Shown: positions 1 through 7,381 of the stretch, in pieces
Layout: each line of letters opens with the position of its first letter
Numbering within the stretch: position 1 is the stretch's first letter
Assembly (NCBI GenBank): GCA_022616595.1
Contig: JAKEEL010000178.1
Coordinates: 1 to 26,786, forward strand
Direction: 5' to 3'
DNA from: Methylococcaceae bacterium
GTDB taxonomy: Bacteria; Pseudomonadota; Gammaproteobacteria; Methylococcales; UBA1147
DNA: 26,786 bases
Notes under the pieces: model-generated
Told to the model about the DNA's origin: nothing
Databases searched by the model: none
Seen by the model: the letters and a program-made list of their open reading frames with translations, nothing else
Position numbers and translations under genes: made by a program

Positions 1-552
1 AAGGAGCGCTTCGCGCGTTTTATTTTAATAGGTTAACGGGAGAAATACGACCCAAGATTGCGTGAGCGAACACGCGGATGAAAACAGGTCAGACCGTCGC
101 CGGGAAAATCCGACAATGCCGAAGGCTGTCATAAGCCGCTAACTTAATGGGAACCGGGCGAGCGAATGTCATCGGGGCCAGCGCCGAACAGCGCACTAAC
201 AGGCCGGATATATTACTGCAGTCTATTTCTTGTTTTCAGATGCGAAAAAGCTCTTGCAAAACGGGGGAGTCCATATATACGTCTTCGAATGAGACGCCCC
301 GCTCCGCTTTCAACAGACGGTTCTTTTCCGAATTCCAAGCGTATGTTTTCATCCTTGGAGACTAACAGATCATGTGCTTTTTGTCTTCGCACGGCTAACA
401 ACCGCAGACCACAGAGTCAGGTCGATTTTTATTCATCCGGATAGTCATCGGGCGCCATGACACATCCGCCACTATTAGAACTACAACGTGTCGGCTTCCG
501 GATTCTATCAAACCCGCCCTTTGTACCGATCCAGATAGCCCCGAAAATCCTT
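1..552. other. Left-edge region without a recognisable gene
   Basis: I find no gene I can support here. Short open frames exist on both strands, but none shows a recognisable motif, a convincing ribosome binding site or protein-like composition. By eye the first few hundred bases are less GC-rich than the coding DNA further right, which fits intergenic or decayed DNA. No tRNA, rRNA, CRISPR or clear terminator structure was seen. The stretch lies downstream of the minus-strand oxygenase gene that ends at 553. Confidence 0.5.
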
Positions 553-1467
553 TCAATTCCCGCCTGTCCCGGCTTTCCCGTTGCGTGCCGTCGCCTTGTC
601 CACCAGCCGCGCGGGCCCGAGCCGGGCGATGTCATAGCCTTGCGGGTGCGTGCGGTTCGGGATGTCGGTGAAAAAACGCGGCTCGCGGCGCGGCGGAAGC
701 CAGCGCACCAGTCTCCCGCGGACTTTGAGCGCCCCGCGGATCAGCCACCAGCTTCCAGGCAGTGGCCGCGGAAAACCGAAAGCCTCGATCATCTCGTGGT
801 CCAACAGCGCATAGATGCCGTAATGCACCAGCGGCGCCGTGAAACGCGGCCCCCAGGAGGCAAACAGGTCGCGCGTCGCGGTCCCGATTTTGCGGTTGGA
901 TTCGGCGTAGCGGAACCGCGCCCGCTCGAAAGCGGCGGCCCATTGCCGGAACGCGTCGTAGCTCTCGGGAATGTCGCGGATGCCCAACCGGATGCCGACC
1001 TCGCGCCAGAAATAGTAGTAAGCGTGCCGCTCGGTGTCGCACAGCCGGCGCCAGCCGAACGCGTCGATCCACTTGACCGGCTCGAAGATGAAGGTCGAGA
1101 GTACGTACAGGAAATCGTCGTTGGCGATTTTGAAGTGGCCGTGCGTCCAGTTGATGCGCTCCAAGGCCTGCTTGCCGCGCTCGCTCTCGTATCCCCACTC
1201 GCAGATCTCGGCGATCAGGATCGCGGTGTCGTCGTAGCGGCGCTGCGCCGCCCGGTAGAACTCGCCGGTCCGGTCGAGCAGGCCGGAGATGCCGGGCACG
1301 CAATAGGTGCGGTAAAGCGCGATCTCGAGCGCACGGATCGAGTCCCAGGAAAACTCGTAGCCGAACAACAGGTGTATGATCCGCTGGCAGTCCCGCTCGG
1401 GGTCGAGTTGGCGGATCTCCTCAAAATTTCCGAAGCGATGGATAGTCAATTCAGCGGCTGTTTCCAA
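553..1467 (-). CDS. MpaB-family (DUF2236) oxygenase-like protein
   Basis: The product resembles the bacterial branch of the MpaB / rubber-oxygenase catalytic domain family (DUF2236), whose characterised members are heme-dependent oxygenases. The substrate here is unknown. Family-like segments include LDPERDCQRI near residue 21, LLDRTGEFYRAA near 63, NWTHGHFKIANDDFLYV near 106, and FIFEPVKWIDAFGW near 126. His109 and His111 in the THGHF segment are candidate heme-binding residues, by analogy only. No signal peptide is visible. The start is uncertain. No ATG lies near the N-terminus, so I use TTG at 1467 (304 aa), which puts the conserved core where the family usually begins. The frame stays open upstream to a stop at 1579-1581, so a longer N-terminus or a damaged 5' end is possible. 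The C-terminus is basic and Pro/Gly-rich. The gene lies downstream of the frameshifted DUF2845 gene on the same strand. Confidence 0.72.
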   Translation of the reverse strand: METAAELTIHRFGNFEEIRQLDPERDCQRIIHLLFGYEFSWDSIRALEIALYRTYCVPGISGLLDRTGEFYRAAQRRYDDTAILIAEICEWGYESERGKQALERINWTHGHFKIANDDFLYVLSTFIFEPVKWIDAFGWRRLCDTERHAYYYFWREVGIRLGIRDIPESYDAFRQWAAAFERARFRYAESNRKIGTATRDLFASWGPRFTAPLVHYGIYALLDHEMIEAFGFPRPLPGSWWLIRGALKVRGRLVRWLPPRREPRFFTDIPNRTHPQGYDIARLGPARLVDKATARNGKAGTGGN

Positions 1468-1585
1468 ACGATTGAAACCGGCCAGGGTTTTTCGGTGTTT
1501 CCGACCATCGGCTAGTCGTACTTCGAACGGAAGCGAAACACCGTTGCGCAGAATGGGATATTCGGATACGTCGCCAGATTACCCG

Positions 1586-1916
1586 TTAGTCGATGCGCGC
1601 ACCCTGTCGTATCGCTACAACCTTTCCACCCACCATGATCAGGGTGTGCAAGAACTTACCGGAGCCGGGGTTGTAAGTCCAGGTGTCGACAGCACTGCAA
1701 ACGGATTGATCTATCCCGTATTCGCAGACGCTCTGGTTGGTCTCGATCGTCATGGGTTCCCCGCATTTCAGTCGCACCGAGGCGGAATCATCACCGACGC
1801 TCGCGAGTCTGCCGTTGCAGCGAAGTGATTTCGTGAATGAATCGGCAAATGCTGGTTAATGACGCCAATACCAACACTCCCCAAAATACCGTTGTTGTTC
1901 CGTTTGTCAATTGCAT
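1586..1916 (-). pseudogene. DUF2845-family small exported protein, frameshifted
   Basis: Two frames together encode one small secreted protein of the DUF2845 family (function unknown). The mature part reads RCNGRLASVGDD, VRLKCGEP, DTWTYNPGSGKFLHTL and GGKVVAI, which is the family pattern, and ends at the TAA at 1586-1588. Its frame has a stop at 1856-1858, just before PAFADS. The neighbouring frame starts at ATG 1914-1916 and supplies a hydrophobic leader, TTTVFWGVLVLASL. Removing one A from the TTAA at about 1856-1859 (coding strand) joins the two as ...LASLPAFA/DSF, a normal signal peptide with an AFA cleavage site, giving about 109 residues. This is therefore a single-base insertion, either a real inactivating mutation or a sequencing error. 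The ribosome binding site is poor (GGAG one base before ATG). Confidence 0.75.
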
Positions 1917-2118
1917 GCTCCAAACCACAATGATCGGCGGATTGTATTTTGAAAGGGTGAGATTGTCGAAAGAATTCGACACGTTGTTCGGAGGAAACGG
2001 GGGTACTGATCGCCAGATTCCGCCCGGGCTGCGGGAAATCGGTATCATGCGGATTCGTTGCCGGTGCAATTGAAGCGATATGAATCACCTTGGATTTTTC
2101 AGGGATTCCGTCGTGCGG

Positions 2119-3495
2119 CTATTCCGTTCCACGCCGGGCCGCAAACGCGAGCGATCTATAATACTCATCCCGGATTCCGGCCGCATTCACCTCACACATC
2201 GAGACCAGCGAGCCATTGATCGGCACCTTGAATGCACAGAGGTCCAGCCGCTCCCGGCCGAGCGGCGTTTCCAGTTCGGCGCGGTTCATGAAATGATGGC
2301 TCACGATATTCAGATAGTTGAGCCGGGTGTTCCCTGTGATCCAACTCGCCACGGTCCCGAGAAGACCCTGCGGGTGGTATTGCGCGAGACTTCGGGCCAG
2401 AAACGGCAACACCGAAGTCAGCACAAAGCGAGATTCCCGGAGCCCGGCCAGCGCGATGCGTTGAATCCTTGCAGCGCGGCTCAACGCACGCAGGCTGATT
2501 CCTCCGAAACGCGTCGGGAAGTCCTCGAGAAAATTGAGTGTATCGGTATCCTCATTGCTGTATAAAGGATAAAACCGTCGCGCGTGCCGGCTGCGATCGA
2601 CCACGATTCCCTGCACGAAGCGCGTGCAGGCCGGGTGCCCGAATAAACCCTGATGATTGATCAGATCCGGAATCGGGCCCTGCGGAGCCAGGCCGCGCGC
2701 GATGCGGTTCCACAATGCATCGAGCGTGAGCGAGGCCGCCAGGCCAGCCTCGGTCCGCCCTACCCGGGCAAGCGGTTGAAAACTGATCATTTTGAACGCG
2801 TCGGCGTTTCGGATCGCCCATTGAACCACGTCTGGAACTTGATCCAGGTTTTCGTCGGTCAGGGTAAACGTCGTGGCCGCCTGCAGCGATTTTCCGGTCT
2901 GACGCCGAATCTCGCGAATCAACTCCGCGAATCGGTCTCTGAGCGCCATGAGTTCCAGCTCGGATTTCGCATGGCGATATTCCCGATTTTTTCGTCCGCG
3001 CTGAGTCGTGTCGATATGCACGCTGATCTCGGTCAATCCCGCCTCCTCGATCAGCCTTCTCAGAATGTCTGGCGATTTCAGGAAAGTGTCGCCGTGCGTC
3101 ATCAACATCGGAATCAGACCGGTCCGCCTCGCATAACGCACGATTTCGAGCAACTCTTCAAGCGGTCTGAGCGTAACTTCTCCGTCCGTGATCTGAACGT
3201 TTCCACCATCGCCAAGCCAGGCCCGGATCGCGTCGAGCTGCCTTTTGATTCCGGATATCGACTCGGGCGGAATCCGGTTGGCCTCTTTGCCGAGATAACA
3301 CCCCCGGCACGCGAAGTCGCAACGCGGCATCACTCCGATGGTGGCCCCGCATCCCGCATATTGGCGGCCGAGAAACTGATTCGGGGTCCGAAACTTTTCG
3401 GGAATTCGCCGCCGCGCGCTTGCGAGATTATGTCGGACACCCGAAGATTTCACCTCGCTGTCCAAGTCTCTGCCGCCCGAGCGTAAACCAAACAT
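2119..3495 (-). CDS. Radical SAM protein, uncharacterised subfamily
   Basis: A 458-residue radical SAM enzyme. The cluster-binding motif CDFACRGC (Cys59, Cys63, Cys66, spacing CX3CX2C) is intact, and TDGEVTLRP at 103-111 stands where the SAM-binding GGE motif normally lies, with Asp in place of the first Gly. The following HGDTF, SVHIDTTQRGR and FTLTDENLDQVPD segments fit the strands of the partial TIM barrel. Further Cys residues lie at 49 (YAGCGATIG) and at 420 and 434 (LCAFKVPINGSLVSMCEVN), which could bind an extra cluster or metal. The overall plan recalls large radical SAM enzymes that modify pterins or lipids, but I cannot assign a substrate. It is the last gene of the operon, starting 12 bp after the MauE/DoxX-like gene, so it probably acts with those membrane redox proteins. 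The ATG at 3493-3495 is the only good start. Confidence 0.85.
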   Translation of the reverse strand: MFGLRSGGRDLDSEVKSSGVRHNLASARRRIPEKFRTPNQFLGRQYAGCGATIGVMPRCDFACRGCYLGKEANRIPPESISGIKRQLDAIRAWLGDGGNVQITDGEVTLRPLEELLEIVRYARRTGLIPMLMTHGDTFLKSPDILRRLIEEAGLTEISVHIDTTQRGRKNREYRHAKSELELMALRDRFAELIREIRRQTGKSLQAATTFTLTDENLDQVPDVVQWAIRNADAFKMISFQPLARVGRTEAGLAASLTLDALWNRIARGLAPQGPIPDLINHQGLFGHPACTRFVQGIVVDRSRHARRFYPLYSNEDTDTLNFLEDFPTRFGGISLRALSRAARIQRIALAGLRESRFVLTSVLPFLARSLAQYHPQGLLGTVASWITGNTRLNYLNIVSHHFMNRAELETPLGRERLDLCAFKVPINGSLVSMCEVNAAGIRDEYYRSLAFAARRGTE

Positions 3496-3507
3496 CGTGT
3501 TATAGCC

Positions 3508-3954
3508 TTATAACCTTCCTGTTAACGTCGTGCTCTGCGACTGCTTTCGCGCATTCAGCCATGCCCAGACGGACATCGCGAGCATGACCAGATCTTCGAT
3601 CAAGGTCGAAAAACTCAACGGACGCGCGAGGAATACACCGAAACAACCGCAGTTGTCGACCCGGATGCCGCGCTCCAGGGTCGCGACGACAACGCCGATC
3701 ATCAACGTGTGCAATCCGACCGCGAGGCTTGCACCCGATGACAAGTAACGACCGGTTACCAGCGAAAAGCCTGTTCCGAGTTCGATAAAGGGCAGTGAGT
3801 AAGCCAATGCGACGCCGATCTCATGGGAAACCAGCCGGTACGCCTCGATCACCCCCACGAATCCGGCCGTATCGAGCAGCTTTCCGAGTCCGGTGGCGAT
3901 CAGTATAGCGCCGACGAAGTAGCGCGGAAATTCGCGGCGCAGAAAACTATTCAT
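3508..3954 (-). CDS. MauE/DoxX-like redox-associated membrane protein
   Basis: A 148-residue integral membrane protein with about four hydrophobic helices (roughly residues 11-27, 45-66, 74-93 and 117-133). The Cys pair in DNCGCFG (Cys102 and Cys104) is typical of MauE/DoxX-type proteins thought to handle thiol or disulfide electrons at the membrane. E58 and G60 in the second helix (PFIELGTG) are also family-like. The ATG at 3952-3954 overlaps the end of the DUF547 gene by 8 bp, so translation is probably coupled, and the radical SAM gene follows after 12 bp. A plausible role is passing electrons between the upstream flavin disulfide reductase and a periplasmic or membrane partner. That role is inferred from gene context only. 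Confidence 0.8.
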   Translation of the reverse strand: MNSFLRREFPRYFVGAILIATGLGKLLDTAGFVGVIEAYRLVSHEIGVALAYSLPFIELGTGFSLVTGRYLSSGASLAVGLHTLMIGVVVATLERGIRVDNCGCFGVFLARPLSFSTLIEDLVMLAMSVWAWLNARKQSQSTTLTGRL

Positions 3955-4852
3955 GTGCTTCGCCCTGCCTGCGCTCGTTGAGTCCCCAATCGTAGGGCAC
4001 GAACTCCACCGTAAAGTCCGGGGTCAAGGCATCCAGTTCCGCTTTCCGGCGATCATCCAGGTACAAACGTACAAATGTCAGCAGACTCGGCTCACGATCC
4101 GGAAATTTATCCGCAAGCCAATCGATGAAGTCGTCTCGATACCAGTCTAGGATCGAAGAAAGATAAACGCGTTTGAGCGGGATATCCATGCTGAAATTGC
4201 GGGGCTCGGAAAAAAACTTGCGGGTTTCGCGATCGAGCTGCCGGTCCAGGTTCTCCCCGTCGAAAGCCTCGCGGGGCAGGCGGGGACAACTTCGGGATGC
4301 GCAATTCAGTGCAAAATGAACGCGCGGTTCCCTGAAGCGTTCGCGGATCAATGCGTTTTCGAGATAATACAGACTCGTGGACACCCCGCCGAATATCGCT
4401 CGTTGAAAGAAAAAGAAGCCGGTCTTGTCCGGCAGGAAAAACAAGGGAAACGGAGGTGCTACGGCATCCACGCCGCTGATCGGGTAATGAACCAGAACAA
4501 TTTTAATGGCCGCGGCATTATACGCGTTAATCCAATACGCGAGCCGGTCGGCCTCGGTCTTGAATAATTGCGGATGACTGTCCGGACTGTAAAGACTGAT
4601 CGATCGGTAGTACTGCTCGAAGCGATCCGGGTTCTGTTTAAGGCCTCGGTAATCGACGAGACCCTGCTCGTCGACAAATCGCTTCAGGACATCGTTGAAG
4701 TCCCGGTGGGAAAATGCTGAAGGCTGGCTTTCCGGTGTACCGGTTCGGGGAACGATCGTGGTGCAAGCCGATGCGAGAAGCACGATCCCTGCGAGCATTC
4801 CCGAGAACCCGCGATTCCGGATCCAAACTTCCCCTTCCGGCCTCGTGCTCAT
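3947..4852 (-). CDS. DUF547 domain protein, probable lipoprotein
   Basis: A 301-residue protein of the DUF547 family, whose biochemical role is not established. Residues 18-30 (GMLAGIVLLASAC) look like a lipoprotein signal ending in Cys30, although the -3 residue is Ala rather than Leu. The protein is therefore probably anchored on the periplasmic side. The DUF547 core is clear: AYWINAYNAAAIKIVL near 105, then HFALNCASRSCPRL near 179 with Cys184 and Cys189, then YLSSILDWYRDDF. I chose the ATG at 4850-4852 because it forms a 4-bp ATGA overlap with the stop of the flavoprotein gene. A TTG two codons upstream is less likely. The gene sits second in the minus-strand operon and overlaps the MauE/DoxX gene by 8 bp. 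Confidence 0.85.
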   Translation of the reverse strand: MSTRPEGEVWIRNRGFSGMLAGIVLLASACTTIVPRTGTPESQPSAFSHRDFNDVLKRFVDEQGLVDYRGLKQNPDRFEQYYRSISLYSPDSHPQLFKTEADRLAYWINAYNAAAIKIVLVHYPISGVDAVAPPFPLFFLPDKTGFFFFQRAIFGGVSTSLYYLENALIRERFREPRVHFALNCASRSCPRLPREAFDGENLDRQLDRETRKFFSEPRNFSMDIPLKRVYLSSILDWYRDDFIDWLADKFPDREPSLLTFVRLYLDDRRKAELDALTPDFTVEFVPYDWGLNERRQGEAHE

Positions 4853-7038
4853 GCCCAACCGCGCCTCCAGGCATGAAAGCGCTCCAAGAAGGCTAACAAT
4901 CGCGTCGGCGCGTGGGCCTTCTTCCAGTTGCCCGCGGCATACTTGTTTGCTTCGGCCAATGTCGGATAGATATGGATCGTGCCCAGGATTTTGTTCAATC
5001 CGATTCCGTGGCGCATCGCGAGCACGTATTCCGCGATCAGATCGCCCGCGTGATCGCCGACGATCGTGACGCCGAGTATCCGGTCCCTTCCGGGCACCGT
5101 CAGCACCTTCACGAAACCATGATTTTCGCTGTCCGTAATGGCCCGGTCCAGCTCTTCGAAATCGAAGCGCGTGACTTCGTACGGAATCTGTTTCTCGCGC
5201 GCTTCAATTTCGTTCAAACCGACCCGGGCCACCTCGGGGTCGCAAAAGGTCGCCCCGGGAATCACCGAATAATCCACGCTGAAACTGCGCAATCCTCTGA
5301 ACAGAGCGTTGACCGTCGCGTACCAGGCCTGATGCGCGGCGGTGTGGGTGAACTGATAGGGACCGGCGACATCCCCGCAGGCATAGATGTTCGGATAAAT
5401 CGTTTGCAAAAACGCGTTGGTTTCGACCGTTCCGGTTTGGCTCAAGGGGATGCCGAGTTCTTCCAGCCCGAAGCCCTTGGTATTCGCGGCCCGCCCGAGC
5501 GCCACGAGCACCCGGTCGAATTCGATCCGAACCTCGCGGCTCTCGCGGTCGAGGTGCTCGCAGATCAGGATTTGGCGATGGTTCTCCCGGAAAAAGCGCA
5601 AGGCCCTGTGCTGCAATCGCAGATCGATGCCCTCTCGCTGGAAGCGTTCCATAAGTAAATTGGACACGTCGGGGTCCTCGCGGTTCAGAACGGCCGGCAG
5701 AATCTCCACCAGGGTCACTTGGCTCCCGAGCCGCCGGAACGCCTGAGCCAGTTCACAACCGATCGGCCCGCCGCCGAGCACCAGCAAGCGTTTCGGTAGT
5801 TCATCGAGGTCCCATAGCGTGTCCGAAGTCAGATAATCCATTTCCCGCAATCCCTCGATGGGCGGAACCACGGGAGTGGCACCGGTCGCGATCACAATAT
5901 TCCGGGTGCTCAGGATCTTAGCGTTGACTTCCACGGTATAGGGCGAGGTGATCCTGGCCTCCCCGTGAATGCATTCCACGCCCAGGCCATTGTAACGCTC
6001 CACCGAGTCATGCGGTTCGACCCTCCGGATCACGTTTCGAACCCGCTCCATGACTTTAGCGAAATCGAAATCTGCCTGTGCGGACCGCATGCCGAATTCC
6101 GGGGCGCGCTGGACATGATTGAGAAATTTTGCGGAACGCAGCAAGGCCTTGGACGGAACGCAGCCGGTGTTCAGGCAGTCCCCGCCCACGCGGTGTTTTT
6201 CGATCAGGGTCACCTTGGCCTTGATCGCCGCGGCGATATAGGCCGATACCAGGCCGGCCGACCCGGCTCCGATTACGATCAGGTTGCGATCGAATTTTTT
6301 CGGTCTGGGGTAGTTACGCAGCAGTTTCCTTTGATTGAAGAAGATGATTCCATTGCGCGCGATCCAGGGGAAAATCCCGAGCAGCAAGAACGATGCGATC
6401 AACGCGGGGGAGAGAATTCCGGAAAGGGACTCGATCTTCGAGATGCGGGTTCCCGCGTTGACGTAAACGAGGGTCCCGGCCAGCATCCCGATCTGGCTGA
6501 CCCAATAAAATGTCCCAGTCCGGATCGGCGTGAGTCCCATCAGCAGATTGATCACAAAAAACGGGAAGGCCGGCACCAGGCGCAGGGTGAACAGGTAAAA
6601 CGCGCCGTCTTTGCCGATCCCGTCGTTGACGGTGCCAAGTTGCCGGCCGAAACGGCGCTGTACCAGGTCCCGGAACAGGAAGCGCGAAGCCAGGAAGGCC
6701 AGCGTCGCGCCGATCGTGCTCGCGAAGGACACGATCACGGTACCGGCGAGAAGTCCGAAGACCGCCCCGCCCGCTAGAGTCATCAAGGCCGCTCCGGGCA
6801 GGGACAGGGCCGTGATCGTAACGTAGATCGTGAAGTAGGCCGCTACAATGATCCAGGGCGAAGTGCGGTACAGGTGATCGATCTGGCTCTGCCGGGCCTT
6901 GAACGATTCCAGGCTCAGATGTTGTTGCAGGTCGAAACCATAAAAAACGGCAATCAGAAGCCCGAGCAGAAGCAGCAACAGGATTCGTGTATTCAACCGG
7001 TATTGCATCGACTTTACGGCCAAGATATCATCAATCAT
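4849..7038 (-). CDS. TVP38/TMEM64 domain fused to FAD disulfide oxidoreductase
   Basis: A 729-residue two-part protein. Residues about 15-235 form a TVP38/TMEM64 (DedA/VTT-like) membrane domain with the family segment TLRLVPAFPFFVINLLMG at 151-168. Residues about 250-720 form a class I pyridine nucleotide-disulfide oxidoreductase like MerA or dihydrolipoamide dehydrogenase. It has FAD-binding GAGSAG at 257-262, a redox-active CLNTGC (Cys288 and Cys293), NAD(P)H-binding LGGGPIG at 421-427, YACGDVAG near 575, and the C-terminal HIYPT dimer-interface motif. No mercury-binding N-terminal domain or C-terminal Cys pair is seen, so mercuric reductase activity is unlikely. The ATG at 7036-7038 has GAGAGG just upstream, and a second Met at residue 11 is an alternative. 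It is first in the four-gene operon and starts only 13 bp from cutA on the opposite strand. Confidence 0.9.
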   Translation of the reverse strand: MIDDILAVKSMQYRLNTRILLLLLLGLLIAVFYGFDLQQHLSLESFKARQSQIDHLYRTSPWIIVAAYFTIYVTITALSLPGAALMTLAGGAVFGLLAGTVIVSFASTIGATLAFLASRFLFRDLVQRRFGRQLGTVNDGIGKDGAFYLFTLRLVPAFPFFVINLLMGLTPIRTGTFYWVSQIGMLAGTLVYVNAGTRISKIESLSGILSPALIASFLLLGIFPWIARNGIIFFNQRKLLRNYPRPKKFDRNLIVIGAGSAGLVSAYIAAAIKAKVTLIEKHRVGGDCLNTGCVPSKALLRSAKFLNHVQRAPEFGMRSAQADFDFAKVMERVRNVIRRVEPHDSVERYNGLGVECIHGEARITSPYTVEVNAKILSTRNIVIATGATPVVPPIEGLREMDYLTSDTLWDLDELPKRLLVLGGGPIGCELAQAFRRLGSQVTLVEILPAVLNREDPDVSNLLMERFQREGIDLRLQHRALRFFRENHRQILICEHLDRESREVRIEFDRVLVALGRAANTKGFGLEELGIPLSQTGTVETNAFLQTIYPNIYACGDVAGPYQFTHTAAHQAWYATVNALFRGLRSFSVDYSVIPGATFCDPEVARVGLNEIEAREKQIPYEVTRFDFEELDRAITDSENHGFVKVLTVPGRDRILGVTIVGDHAGDLIAEYVLAMRHGIGLNKILGTIHIYPTLAEANKYAAGNWKKAHAPTRLLAFLERFHAWRRGWA

Positions 7039-7051
7039 TTCCTCTCAAATC

Positions 7052-7381
7052 ATGAGCCAGGAATATTTGCTTGTGCTGTGTACCTGCCCGGAGCATTCCG
7101 TTGCGAAGCAGATCGCGGAAGCTCTCGTATCCCGACATTTGGCGGCCTGTGTCAATATCATACCCGGAATCACGTCGGTGTATTTCTGGAAAGGCAAAAT
7201 GGAAGATGGGCAGGAACATTTGATGCTGATCAAGACCGCCTCGAGTCACTATACTGAAGTGGAACGGTGCATCCTGGAACAGCATCCCTATGAACTTCCG
7301 GAAGTCATCGCTGTCCCTGTGCAGCAGGGCTCCGATGAATACTTGACTTGGATCCGAGAATGCTTGATTTCAAATCCATAA
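7052..7381 (+). CDS. cutA: Divalent-ion tolerance protein CutA
   Basis: A 109-residue CutA1 family protein of normal length, a small trimeric cytoplasmic protein historically linked to copper tolerance and to the DsbD locus. Recognisable segments are LCTCPEHSVAKQIAEALV, HLAACVNIIPGITSVYFWKGK and the C-terminal HPYELPEVIAVPV. It starts at ATG 7052 and has no clear Shine-Dalgarno sequence. The end overlaps the dsbD start by 22 bp, as in other gammaproteobacteria where cutA lies directly before dsbD. Its start codon lies 13 bp from the start of the divergent flavoprotein gene, so its promoter must overlap the coding sequence of that gene. Confidence 0.95.
   Translation: MSQEYLLVLCTCPEHSVAKQIAEALVSRHLAACVNIIPGITSVYFWKGKMEDGQEHLMLIKTASSHYTEVERCILEQHPYELPEVIAVPVQQGSDEYLTWIRECLISNP

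Noticed and set aside
457..1515. A 352-codon plus-strand open frame covering the oxygenase gene.
   Set aside because: The minus strand encodes a recognisable MpaB-family protein over nearly the same span; the plus frame has no motif.
4849..7038. Mercuric reductase, suggested by the CLNTGC disulfide reductase domain.
   Set aside because: No heavy-metal-binding N-terminal domain, no C-terminal Cys pair and no mer regulator or transporter nearby; the TVP38 fusion points elsewhere.
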